Assembly (NCBI GenBank): GCA_902798975.1
Contig: CADBYT010000006.1
Location: 50,271 to 114,270, forward strand
Source: an uncultured Bacteroidia bacterium
Lineage (GTDB): Bacteria > Bacteroidota > Bacteroidia > Bacteroidales > UBA932
Direction of reading: 5' to 3'
DNA length: 64,000 nucleotides
Shown: positions 37,933 to 46,129 of the stretch, piece by piece
Position numbering within the stretch: the first letter of the stretch is position 1
Layout: every line of letters starts with the position of its first letter
The notes under the pieces: model-generated
What the model saw: the letters and a program-made list of their open reading frames with translations, nothing else
Told to the model about the DNA's origin: nothing
Database searches by the model: none
Position numbers and translations under genes: made by a program

Positions 37933-39169
37933 CTCTTTTGATAGAGCCCACTATAGTCACATGATGTACTGATTGAGAATAACTTGACGGAATATAGGCA
38001 CTTTTGGTAATTTCACGGACCTCTTCATCGCGATGAGGGATACAAATCTCGTTTTGCCCTTCTGAAAAAAATTCCTTTCGTTCATTAACAACAACTAGTG
38101 CTTCTAAAGGACGAGATTCATATCCTACCTGTTTCATCATATCTACCGCAGAATCTTTATCAAAAGAAAAACCACCGTGAAATACAGGAGCAGAAGACTT
38201 CTGAATCAACTCTGAATCCGGAATTGAAAAAGAATTGTTTTTTGCAAGATATGTCCAGTCACTAGAACCTTTCATATACCCTTTACCCAACTGAAGAATA
38301 GAATAATTTTGATTATAATACAGTTCGCCCGTTGATGTGTTTTGGAACCAGTCCTCCCCCGTCGGATCCACAAACCTCATCGGATTCGCACCGCAGAAGA
38401 GATACGGAGAATGAGCAAAGTACTTCTCGGCGAGGGGGTCCTGGGAGAGCCAGCGGCCCGTGGCGGGGTCGTAGCGGCGGGCACCGAAGTCGTAGAGGTT
38501 GAGGCCCTTGCCGGCCCCCCACTCCTTACCCTGGTACTTGAGCGGCTGAATGCTTGTTGAGGAAGAGTACTGCGCGATCGGCCCGCCGAGGGGGTAGTAG
38601 TGGTCGTACTCCTCCGCCGTGCCGCTGGTGTTTGCTACGACTCTTACAGAGCCCAGGTGGTCTGTGATGAAGAAGTGGTATCCATTATTCGACACCGATA
38701 CATAACCGCCGTCAAACAGCAGCCGTGACCGGGTGCCGTTCTCTAAAATGAGGTTCCCGGTGTAGTCCGTCGTGGTTGTCGTACTGGAGGCCGTGCGGCT
38801 TTCCCGCAGCTTCGTTCCGTCAGCGGCATAGCTGTAGTTGATCACCGCCCCGCTGCTGAATGTGACCGTCTGCGGCATGCCCAGCACGTTCCTGGTGATC
38901 GAACTGATTCCCTTGCTGCCGTCGGCAGTCATCCGGCCGGCGGCATCGTAAGAGAAACTATAGGTGTTATTCGTCCCGTTCGAGAACCGGAAATCCGAGC
39001 TGTACGCGGCTGTACCGGTGTCCTTGATGGAGGTTGCCTTGTTGCCGCTGTAGGTGTAGACCAGGTCGTCGATCTTGCCGTACGTCGAGGCGCCTGTCCG
39101 GCCGTAGCGCTGCAGAGATTTCCATGATAGGCCGATTGATTTATTATGAATCCCACTCATTCTATTCAT
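37787..39169 (-). CDS. Orphan Rhs 3' end 2 with C-terminal domain of unknown fold
   Basis: A 460-residue frame. About 18 unrelated residues, then RHS-core homology from LQRYGRTGASTYG to NPMRFVDPTGED near residue 270, very close to the long Rhs gene at DNA level. The AT-rich C-terminal 190 residues have no HExxH or other catalytic motif I recognise (visible: SVHHVTIVGS, QWMEYQYYTYEK). The gene overlaps the 3' end of candidate immunity 1 by 8 bases and its own immunity candidate follows. Confidence 0.8.
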   Translation of the reverse strand: MNRMSGIHNKSIGLSWKSLQRYGRTGASTYGKIDDLVYTYSGNKATSIKDTGTAAYSSDFRFSNGTNNTYSFSYDAAGRMTADGSKGISSITRNVLGMPQTVTFSSGAVINYSYAADGTKLRESRTASSTTTTTDYTGNLILENGTRSRLLFDGGYVSVSNNGYHFFITDHLGSVRVVANTSGTAEEYDHYYPLGGPIAQYSSSTSIQPLKYQGKEWGAGKGLNLYDFGARRYDPATGRWLSQDPLAEKYFAHSPYLFCGANPMRFVDPTGEDWFQNTSTGELYYNQNYSILQLGKGYMKGSSDWTYLAKNNSFSIPDSELIQKSSAPVFHGGFSFDKDSAVDMMKQVGYESRPLEALVVVNERKEFFSEGQNEICIPHRDEEVREITKSAYIPSSYSQSVHHVTIVGSIKRDVSFSLPKATTEQWMEYQYYTYEKAPSHKNELFRDVFWEIFKTIAQTR

Positions 39170-40169
39170 CGGCTGGATAAAGAGTTTCTATAACACGTGC
39201 CTTTTGTTTTTTTTTCATCAGTTTCTTTTTTTCGGTGTTAAAGGCATATTTCCTCAGATTAACAATCTCATTGACATACAAATAGTGTTCAGTAATCGAG
39301 ATGGGTCCAACAGAAAGATGAGAAATGCCATATTTATCCCACGTCTTACCGAGATCTTCGCTATAAAACACCATACTGCGAAAAGAGTTTGAAGCAAGCA
39401 GTGCAATACGATGGTCCAGCGAATCTGCTCCGTCACAGGAGTAAAGGCCATTAAAACTCAACAACAGGTCTATACTATCAATTTTAGAATAACGCCGCCT
39501 TTCTATAGAATGACTTATGTGACAAGAGTCCTGTTCAAACACCAGGGAGTTAGATGTGATGTCGAAGGAAAACTCCTTAGAATAATACAAAGACCCCATC
39601 TCATCATAAAGTAAAGCCAAACCACAAATAATACTATTTCTACTATATACTTTGGGGAAGATCGTAAATGATCCTTTTTTGTCACTTAAATAAACCTGTC
39701 GCCAGGAGGAACCACCATCTTCCGTTTTATAAATGGAAAGATCAGACTCTTTTGAATCAACAAAGGCAAAGCCTTCATCATCACTTAAAAACTCTATGCT
39801 TTGTATTCTACCTCCAAAAAAAGATGACGCAAACCTATCAACTCGATTAACGATTTCTCTTGCAATTAACAATAAAATAACCAAAAGGAGTATCAGCAGT
39901 AGTTTAAATCCAACACGCGACTGATAATCTTTTTTGAGAATAAAACAAATGGAAAGCCACAGCCCTATTACGCAAACCATGAAATGAGATATCAGATACC
40001 AATCATAATCCCGATACTCATAAAGCAACCCTGAGTGGTTATGGAGGAAAACCATAATGCAACCGCTGGCTTGAAGTAGGAATACTAGTCCAGCAAGACC
40101 AACTAGAACAAAATTAATTACTTCTCTACCACTTTTCTGTCGCTTTTTGGTATTCTTTTTCTGTTTCAT
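39162..40169 (-). CDS. Three-helix membrane protein with Asp-box repeats, candidate immunity 1 of the Rhs array
   Basis: A 335-residue AT-rich protein. A basic N-terminus (KQKKNTKKRQK) is followed by three membrane helices (about residues 17-42, 55-75, 85-102), which by the positive-inside rule puts the C-terminal 230 residues in the periplasm. That part has two Asp-box motifs typical of beta-propellers, TEDGGSSW (near 148) and SEDLGKTW (near 269). ATG 40169 overlaps the 3' end of the long Rhs gene by 44 bases. An in-frame ATG at 40211 is less likely. Protection against the M91-like toxin is inferred from position. Confidence 0.68.
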   Translation of the reverse strand: MKQKKNTKKRQKSGREVINFVLVGLAGLVFLLQASGCIMVFLHNHSGLLYEYRDYDWYLISHFMVCVIGLWLSICFILKKDYQSRVGFKLLLILLLVILLLIAREIVNRVDRFASSFFGGRIQSIEFLSDDEGFAFVDSKESDLSIYKTEDGGSSWRQVYLSDKKGSFTIFPKVYSRNSIICGLALLYDEMGSLYYSKEFSFDITSNSLVFEQDSCHISHSIERRRYSKIDSIDLLLSFNGLYSCDGADSLDHRIALLASNSFRSMVFYSEDLGKTWDKYGISHLSVGPISITEHYLYVNEIVNLRKYAFNTEKKKLMKKKQKARVIETLYPADE

Positions 40170-42762
40170 AGAGATTAAAAAAGAAGTGGTTGTGAGCATC
40201 GACACCGACAATCAGAAACATTGTCTGATTATTATCTTTAGTTTGTTTCCGGTACCTAAAACCAATACTAGTTCTAGATTCATTACTACCTATTTCTTGA
40301 AAATCGTCAACATACTCTCCTTTTGATCTTGTTGTCCTTGGATTAAATGATCCTTCTCCTTTGACTTTTCCAGAATACTTGCTTCTTAGAGCAGGCATCA
40401 TATACACCGAACGAAGATAGTTCTCAAAAGAAACAGCATTTGATTCCGTAAGATCGGTATTTCCTCTTGAGAGCCCATTATGCATTAATAGAACTCCAAG
40501 AGAATGATCATATGCATGATTGAGCTCATGGCCCATCGCGATGAACTCCGAGGAAGTCCCGCCATCACGGTTTTTAAAAGGCTTCTTTACATAGCGGATT
40601 TCTTTGCCAGTAAATCGAGCCATACTAGAAAGGGGCACAGGAGTCAAGTCATATTGAGGAAGGGCTTCAATTAGATTGGAGACTCTGGCTGAACCTCTAT
40701 CCGTTGCAACTATATACGCGAGATCGATCAAGGCATTTCTAACATTCCTTTTGATTCTTATGCTTTCCCCCTCCGGATCCACAAACTTCACCGGATTCGC
40801 GGCGCAAAAGAGGTACGGGGAGTGGGCGTAGTACTTCTCGGCGAGGGGGTCCTGGGAGAGCCAGCGACCGGTGGCGGGGTCGTAGCGGCGGGCGCCGAAG
40901 TCGTAGAGGTTCAGGCCCTTCGATGCGCCCCATTCCTTGCCCTGGTACTTCACCGGCTGGATGCTTGTGGCCGTGGAGTACTTCGCGATCGGCCCGAGGG
41001 GGTAGTAGTGGTCGTACTCCTCCGCCGTGCCGCTGGTGTTGGCCACAACGCGTACGGAGCCCAGGTGGTCTGTGATGAAGAAGTGGTATCCATTATTCGA
41101 CACCGACACATAACCACCGTCAAATAGCAGCCGTGAACGGGTGCCGTTCTCCAGAATGAGGTTCCCGGTGTAGTCCGTCGTAGTCGTCGTGCTTGAGACT
41201 GTTCGAGCCTCGCGGAGCTTCGTGCCGTCAGCGGCGTAGCTGTAGTTGATCACCGCCCCGCCGCTGAACGTCACCGTCTGCGGCAGGCCCAGGACGTTCC
41301 AGGTGATGGACGAGATGCCCTTGCTGGCATCGGCGGTCATGCGGCCCGCTGCGTCGTAGGTGTACGAATAGGTGTTGTTCGTCCCGTTCGAGAACCGGAA
41401 ATCCGAGCTGTATGCCGCAGAGCCCGTGTCCTTGATGGACGTCGCCTTGTTGCCGCTGTAGGTGTAGGCGAGGTTGTCGATCAGGCCGTAGGCCGAAGCC
41501 GACGTGCGGCCGTAGCGCTGCAGCCCCGTGATGTTGCCGTTGCGGTCATAGGCGGTGACGTTCTCTGTGAAGTTGATTGATGCGCCGGCGGCGTCGCTGA
41601 AGGCCGCCGCGGTCAGGCGTCCGACCGTGTCATACCCGAAGGTGTAGCTCTTGGTCTGCGTGGCCCGGTCGTCCTTCCATGTCGCCTGAGACACGTCCCC
41701 GCCCCAGCGCGCCGGCGTGCCGTCCTGGTACTTGAGCGTCTCCGTGAACAGCGTACCCGTGATCCCCTTCACCCACGAGCGGATGTTGTACGAGAAGGTC
41801 GTCTTGAGCGCCGCCGTGCCGTTGCGCTTGTCCGTCGCCAGCCGGCCCGCCTTGTCGTAGGTCCTGTTGGACACGACCTGTGCCGTGCCCGAGCCCAGCT
41901 TGTGCGTCGTCTTGACGGGATGGCCCCAGGTATTGTAGGTCTGCGTGGCGGTCTCGATTAAAGATGTTCCCGACGAGGGTTTGTGCTCGGTCTTGCGCTT
42001 CGTGGCGTTCCCGGTGAAGTCGTAGAGGAACCAGTCCTTCTCGACCCCGCCGAGATGGGTGGATGCGCGGTGCTGCACCACACGGCATTTATCGTCGAAA
42101 TAGCTCACAGACCAAAGGTACTGATTTCCAGCGGTATTGTCAAGCACTTTCAGCAAAGAACCCGTCTGCAGGCCCTGCGCGCTGGGAGAATAGTATGCCG
42201 AGAAGGAGGTGCCGATGCTGCTGTCATAGGCGAAATCGGCGTTGTTCGCCGCCGGGAAGGGAGACGTGCCGGCAAAGCCGTAGGCGTCGTAGTAATCCAC
42301 CTCCAGCAACACGGGAGAAGAAAGTGTGATGCCGGAGAGCACATATCCCCTATAGGTTCCGGAATAGGTGGGCGTCTTGGGTAAGGACGCTTGCACGACG
42401 GTGTTCTTGTATGGATCCGCAAAGGCGTTAACGGTCATCGTCGTGGTGCCGCGCAGCGCCGGACGGCCGAGACGGTCCGGGATGGCAAAGGTCCAGGCAT
42501 TCGCGTTCTGTGCGCGCTGGGCCGCATCCTGGGTCAGGACGGGACGGTTCCCTTTGTCATAGACGGTATAGGTCCATCCGGCTCCGGGCAGGGAACGGGC
42601 GATGCAGTTGCCGCGGGAGTCGTAGCGATAGAGGCTTGGATGGGAATTTGTGCGGGCGCGTGGTGAATCGGAGTCCCGCCAACAGAACCGCCATCCCAGA
42701 TGATGATGATCTCCGGCGGTTCTTCGCCACCACCGTTTTGCGCTTTTACCAGAGGAGCACAT
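40126..42762 (-). CDS. Long Rhs-family polymorphic toxin with M91-like zinc peptidase C-terminal domain (N-terminus disrupted)
   Basis: An 878-residue frame of YD/RHS repeats (LYRYDSRGNCIARS, WTFAIPDRLGRPAL, TYNTWGHPVKTTH, SYNIRSWVKGITGTL) ending in the RHS-associated core YDFGARRYDPATGRWLSQDP and NPVKFVDPEG near residue 670. The C-terminal 200 residues are AT-rich and hold GHELNHAYDH (HELNH at residues 745-749, bases 40516-40530) followed by a Glu-rich ESNAVSFENYLR, like peptidase family M91 (NleD-type). The first about 35 residues are an out-of-frame reading. The real signal peptide lies in another frame (42650-42800), and the N-terminal DUF6443-type region usual in Bacteroidota Rhs proteins is missing. 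Confidence 0.88.
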   Translation of the reverse strand: MCSSGKSAKRWWRRTAGDHHHLGWRFCWRDSDSPRARTNSHPSLYRYDSRGNCIARSLPGAGWTYTVYDKGNRPVLTQDAAQRAQNANAWTFAIPDRLGRPALRGTTTMTVNAFADPYKNTVVQASLPKTPTYSGTYRGYVLSGITLSSPVLLEVDYYDAYGFAGTSPFPAANNADFAYDSSIGTSFSAYYSPSAQGLQTGSLLKVLDNTAGNQYLWSVSYFDDKCRVVQHRASTHLGGVEKDWFLYDFTGNATKRKTEHKPSSGTSLIETATQTYNTWGHPVKTTHKLGSGTAQVVSNRTYDKAGRLATDKRNGTAALKTTFSYNIRSWVKGITGTLFTETLKYQDGTPARWGGDVSQATWKDDRATQTKSYTFGYDTVGRLTAAAFSDAAGASINFTENVTAYDRNGNITGLQRYGRTSASAYGLIDNLAYTYSGNKATSIKDTGSAAYSSDFRFSNGTNNTYSYTYDAAGRMTADASKGISSITWNVLGLPQTVTFSGGAVINYSYAADGTKLREARTVSSTTTTTDYTGNLILENGTRSRLLFDGGYVSVSNNGYHFFITDHLGSVRVVANTSGTAEEYDHYYPLGPIAKYSTATSIQPVKYQGKEWGASKGLNLYDFGARRYDPATGRWLSQDPLAEKYYAHSPYLFCAANPVKFVDPEGESIRIKRNVRNALIDLAYIVATDRGSARVSNLIEALPQYDLTPVPLSSMARFTGKEIRYVKKPFKNRDGGTSSEFIAMGHELNHAYDHSLGVLLMHNGLSRGNTDLTESNAVSFENYLRSVYMMPALRSKYSGKVKGEGSFNPRTTRSKGEYVDDFQEIGSNESRTSIGFRYRKQTKDNNQTMFLIVGVDAHNHFFFNLYETEKEYQKATEKW

Positions 42763-42800
42763 AGAAAAACTGACAAAACAAGCAAAAAATACTTTTTTAT
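42650..42800 (-). pseudogene. Displaced signal-peptide segment of the long Rhs gene
   Basis: In a frame different from the Rhs body this DNA reads KKYFLLVLSVFLCAPLVKAQ, a good signal peptide, then a Glu/Pro-rich stretch and IIIIWDGGSVGG, before the frames diverge near 42650-42670. The codon in the start position (42798-42800) is ATA, not ATG. The nearest accepted start is TTG at 42785, which removes the basic end. A promoter element lies 32 bases upstream. I read this as the true 5' end of the Rhs gene, separated from the body by an internal deletion. Confidence 0.6.
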
Positions 42801-42831
42801 GACAAATAGTTATTGGTTGTGTTATTTGTCA

Positions 42832-42839
42832 CAAATGTA
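42832..42839 (-). promoter_or_regulatory. -7 promoter element for the Rhs array
   Basis: TACATTTG on the minus strand matches TAnnTTTG, about 32 bases before the signal-peptide segment at 42800. It supports that segment as the native 5' end of the Rhs gene. Confidence 0.5.
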
Positions 42840-43045
42840 TGTGTTGTGCTTGTTCGTTGATCAATCCGGCAACGCCGAGAATCTTACAAGGACCTTTATA
42901 ATACCCTGGAAATCAACGCGTTGAAAAATGTATGGAAGCCAAAATCTTACACATATCCATCCTATCAGCACGATAATGCAGAATGCGTTGGTTATCAATG
43001 AATTACGTTTCGTGCTATTTTTGCTAAAAAAGTCTTTCTGTAAGA
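42840..43045. promoter_or_regulatory. Intergenic region between regulator and Rhs gene with repeated octamer
   Basis: The octamer ATCTTACA/TGTAAGAT occurs three times: 42891-42898 and 42944-42951 (same orientation) and 43039-43046 (opposite). No gene is evident. The repeats could be binding sites for the adjacent TPR-HTH regulator, but this is a guess from location. Confidence 0.3.
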
Positions 43046-44725
43046 TTATTCCTTTACCAAAGGAGCATACTCCGCCTTTCCGAGCCTACGGATACGGTCT
43101 TCCAGGCGGTGTGTTTTCACATAGACATTACTCATCTGGAGGTTTAAGAGCTCTGCAATCATATCCGGCTTCAGACCAATCAGCCAGCAGCAGAGGAAAA
43201 ACACCTCCTTCGGACGATCCTCTATATTTAAATCAGCCTTCAAATGTGATACGATTCCATCAAGCTCCTTGTCAAGCCGACACTCCAACGAACAGCAGTC
43301 CTTTTCCAAAGCACATATTTCCTGCAAATCCTTCCGCAAAGACCTGGCTACAGTTGCATAGGAAGAACGACCCTTCTGTTCCATCCATATCCAGTATCCG
43401 TACTGTCCGTTTTTCCGAAGACGCTCCAGACGTTCTAATTTAAGTTGCAGACGCAACTGTGCCAAACGTGAAGAAAAACTATCTGAAAGCAACGAAGTAC
43501 GGGTCTCCTGTTCTTTTAGGTCCTGTTCCAACTCGGCACGAATTCGCAGAAGGCGGTCTCGCTCCGCGCGAACTTGTCTTTCTCGAAGGAGCAATAATAT
43601 GGCCATGAACATTAGTAGAGAAATAGCCGCCAATGTCCAAACACCCAGCCGGAGCCGTCTTTCCCGTTCTTTTCGGGCGGATACCTCATAATAATCCTGC
43701 AGTGCCTTTGTCACAGACTCGGAAAGAATGGCATTGATCTCCCCGTCTTCTTGGAAGCGCATCTCTTGAAGCAGCCCCAAAGCACCTCTCTGGTCATTCT
43801 GGAATATAGCGATTCGATATAGCCAGGACAATGCTGGCTTCCGATCCTCTTTTGACAAGGCCAGAAGCCGTGACGACAAAGCATCGCAGGTATGCTGGTC
43901 ACCCTGTAACGCAGATGCATAGGCATACGCTCCCACTTCCGCAGGGGTCATTTCTCCCTCCGATAACCCTCGTTTCCTATCAAGCAGATGAATGGCTCCG
44001 GACGGATCTTTGTCCGGTTGAAGCAACTTCATCCGTGCATAGTTCGACAGGAAAACCGTCATTGCGTGAGGATAGGCCTCGGAATTGGCAATGGCTTCTT
44101 GATAGAGCGAATCCGCCTTTGCCCAGTCCCTACGCGTTTGATATACTAAAGCAAGCTCGCCCAAGGCAGACTTATACATCGGATCGCCTGCTTCCTTGAA
44201 AGTCATAAGTGCCTTCTCAATGTACTCCTGCTCCTTATCCGTATTATAGACATTATTGTATACGCTGGCCATTGCTTCGTACAATAATCCGACAGCGTGG
44301 GCATCTTGCGTTTTCCCCACCAGTTCCTCCGCCCGAGCATAGTACACCACGGCGCTGTTCCGGTCTCCAGAGTCCTGTGAAATACGCCCTTGATAGTACA
44401 GAGTTTTCATCTTCTCACTGGCTGCGCCATTACCACCATACCACGCTACTGCCGGGTCAAGCAATCCGGGAACGGTAATATCCTTGTAGCACTTGTCAAG
44501 GGCCATCGTGCGCAATAGGGAATATCGGGCCCGCAGGGCGCGGGTGGTCAGAGCCACGGAGTCCACTCCCTCCAGTACGGTCAGGGCGCTGTCGGGGCGG
44601 TCGTTGATGTAAGATTCAACGTTATCCAGCGTAGCTGAAACGCTGTTTCGTGACATGGGTCCGCAAGCCGCGAGCAGTAGCGCGGACACGAATATTGGCG
44701 CTATTTTCGAGAACGGTTGGAACAT
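43046..44725 (-). CDS. Membrane-bound TPR-HTH transcriptional regulator
   Basis: A 559-residue Bacteroidota-type regulator. Lipobox-like N-terminus (SALLLAACGP), about 350 residues of TPR-type helical repeats predicted outside the cytoplasm, a membrane helix near residues 370-390 (LAAISLLMFMAILLLLRE), a long coiled coil (390-440), and a C-terminal LuxR-like helix-turn-helix (MIAELLNLQMSNVYVKTHRLEDRIRRLG). It lies directly upstream of the Rhs array in the same direction, so control of the array is plausible. Ligand unknown. Confidence 0.82.
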   Translation of the reverse strand: MFQPFSKIAPIFVSALLLAACGPMSRNSVSATLDNVESYINDRPDSALTVLEGVDSVALTTRALRARYSLLRTMALDKCYKDITVPGLLDPAVAWYGGNGAASEKMKTLYYQGRISQDSGDRNSAVVYYARAEELVGKTQDAHAVGLLYEAMASVYNNVYNTDKEQEYIEKALMTFKEAGDPMYKSALGELALVYQTRRDWAKADSLYQEAIANSEAYPHAMTVFLSNYARMKLLQPDKDPSGAIHLLDRKRGLSEGEMTPAEVGAYAYASALQGDQHTCDALSSRLLALSKEDRKPALSWLYRIAIFQNDQRGALGLLQEMRFQEDGEINAILSESVTKALQDYYEVSARKERERRLRLGVWTLAAISLLMFMAILLLLRERQVRAERDRLLRIRAELEQDLKEQETRTSLLSDSFSSRLAQLRLQLKLERLERLRKNGQYGYWIWMEQKGRSSYATVARSLRKDLQEICALEKDCCSLECRLDKELDGIVSHLKADLNIEDRPKEVFFLCCWLIGLKPDMIAELLNLQMSNVYVKTHRLEDRIRRLGKAEYAPLVKE

Positions 44726-44811
44726 ATACCCAAAAATAGCGCTTTTTTACGTGATATTCAATACGGAAGCTACAGCGCCTTGATCTGCTCTTTGGTGAGG
44801 CCGCAGCCGGT

Positions 44812-45441
44812 CTATAGCAACATTCCGACCGGGCAACCCAGGACCTGTGAAAAGCGCAGAAGTGTGCTGGCTCCAGCATTTTCCAGACTGAGTTGTCCCT
44901 GCTCGTAGGCGCGGATAGAGCGGAGGTTTATTCCCGTCAGTCCGGCGAGTTCCTGTTGTGTCAATCCGGCATTTCTTCGCGCTTTTTTAAGAGGATTATT
45001 CTTGTTGCTCTGAATAATTCCTTCTGCGAAGGCAACCGATTTCTGCAAATCTGCTTCATGCAGGACGGAATAACGGGCATAGAGTTCTGTAATTGTTATC
45101 CCTCTGGCGTGGAGCGTCTGAAAATCCATATTCAAGTACCAGGCGATGTAGGCCATTGTCCATCCGGTCCAATACTCCGGACTTCCGATATCGATCATCC
45201 CGCCGAGCAGGGGTAATTCCCGCCCGGTCCGGGATGCCACGGACAGGGCCAACTCCGTTCCGGACATGCCGGCCAGGTATTTGGGGTTTCCCTGACACCA
45301 TTGCGTCGCGATGCCGCTGGCCAGAAAGCGGGAAAAGAAGAATTCCAGACCCTCCCCACAGCGCCCCACGGCATAGTCCAGCATGGCCCCCAGGGTGGAC
45401 ATGGCGTCTTCAAGATAGTCGTGATTATATGCGTGGATCAT
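44812..45441 (-). CDS. XRE-family HTH protein, probable antitoxin partner of the DUF3990 protein
   Basis: About 209 residues. The N-terminal 140 residues are a helical domain with no name I can assign (GIATQWCQGNPKYLAG, YWTGWTMAYIAWYLNMDF). The C-terminal 65 residues are a classical XRE helix-turn-helix (AGLTQQELAGLTGINLRSIRAYEQGQ). It overlaps the DUF3990 gene by 17 bases (ATG 45441). A longer start at 45471 is possible. The paired layout is that of toxin-antitoxin systems, here with the toxin-like gene first. Confidence 0.78.
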   Translation of the reverse strand: MIHAYNHDYLEDAMSTLGAMLDYAVGRCGEGLEFFFSRFLASGIATQWCQGNPKYLAGMSGTELALSVASRTGRELPLLGGMIDIGSPEYWTGWTMAYIAWYLNMDFQTLHARGITITELYARYSVLHEADLQKSVAFAEGIIQSNKNNPLKKARRNAGLTQQELAGLTGINLRSIRAYEQGQLSLENAGASTLLRFSQVLGCPVGMLL

Positions 45442-46102
45442 CGTTTGTCCATTTTTGTCGGATAATATCAATCATATAGATAGCATCTGCCGGGTTTTCT
45501 TCTTTCGAGATCGCTGAAAAATCGTTTCGCGCCGCAAGGTCACGCTCCACTTTTTTAGGATAAAACTCAGTGTGGTCTGACGGAATGGCTTCGATGAATT
45601 CTATCCGGCGGAAGGCCTCCCGACTGCGCAGGACAAACTGTTCTCCGAGTTTCCCCAGCCGCATCGCGCGGCGCAACTGCTCCAATGAAATGGTGTTTGA
45701 CAGGAATGCGCGGGAGAAAGAAAAGTAGGAGTCATCGGCCCGGTAGCCGGTAATTAGATCGTAGGAATGATATCTGGGAAGGAAATGCTCCAGGATATAT
45801 TTCTTGGCCTGAATAGCCAGCGGGTTGGTCAGATCATATGTCCGGTTCTCAAGCAGAATGGCCAACCAGTTCAGGATGTGATAGTCTTCGGAATTCAATT
45901 CCAGTGTCCGGAGACCTTCCGTTTCCAGCCGGTAATGGTTGGCAAACCCCCCAGATTTTTCCGAGCAGGCCCACTCTTTAGCCAGATCCGGAATCAGGGT
46001 ACAATACAGCCCCGGCCCATAATCATTATTCGCCCGGCCACCACCCAGATAGGGGTGTTCCAAAATCCTGGAGGAGCCATGATATAAATCTATCTTTGCC
46101 AT
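45425..46102 (-). CDS. DUF3990 protein, probable ADP-ribosyltransferase-fold toxin
   Basis: A 225-residue cytoplasmic protein. The motifs of an ADP-ribosyltransferase-like fold are visible: LYHGS (His8), DYGPGLYCT (Tyr33) with the following LAKEWA, and a candidate third-motif acidic residue in LGEQF (Glu154). DUF3990 members are often found with small HTH partners. The downstream XRE gene overlaps it, so a two-gene toxin-antitoxin unit is likely. The target (protein, DNA or RNA) cannot be told from sequence. Confidence 0.78.
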   Translation of the reverse strand: MAKIDLYHGSSRILEHPYLGGGRANNDYGPGLYCTLIPDLAKEWACSEKSGGFANHYRLETEGLRTLELNSEDYHILNWLAILLENRTYDLTNPLAIQAKKYILEHFLPRYHSYDLITGYRADDSYFSFSRAFLSNTISLEQLRRAMRLGKLGEQFVLRSREAFRRIEFIEAIPSDHTEFYPKKVERDLAARNDFSAISKEENPADAIYMIDIIRQKWTNDDPRI

Positions 46103-46129
46103 AAGTCACATTCTAATGTTACTTTTTCG

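Noticed and set aside
34700-41530. Repeated RHS core segments as a possible insertion sequence or CRISPR
   Set aside because: The repeats are coding RHS-core sequence of a few hundred bases, with no transposase, terminal inverted repeats or regular spacers.
46091-46098. Plus-strand TATCTTTG inside the start of the DUF3990 gene
   Set aside because: It points away from any plus-strand gene within range and falls in codons for KID. Taken as chance.
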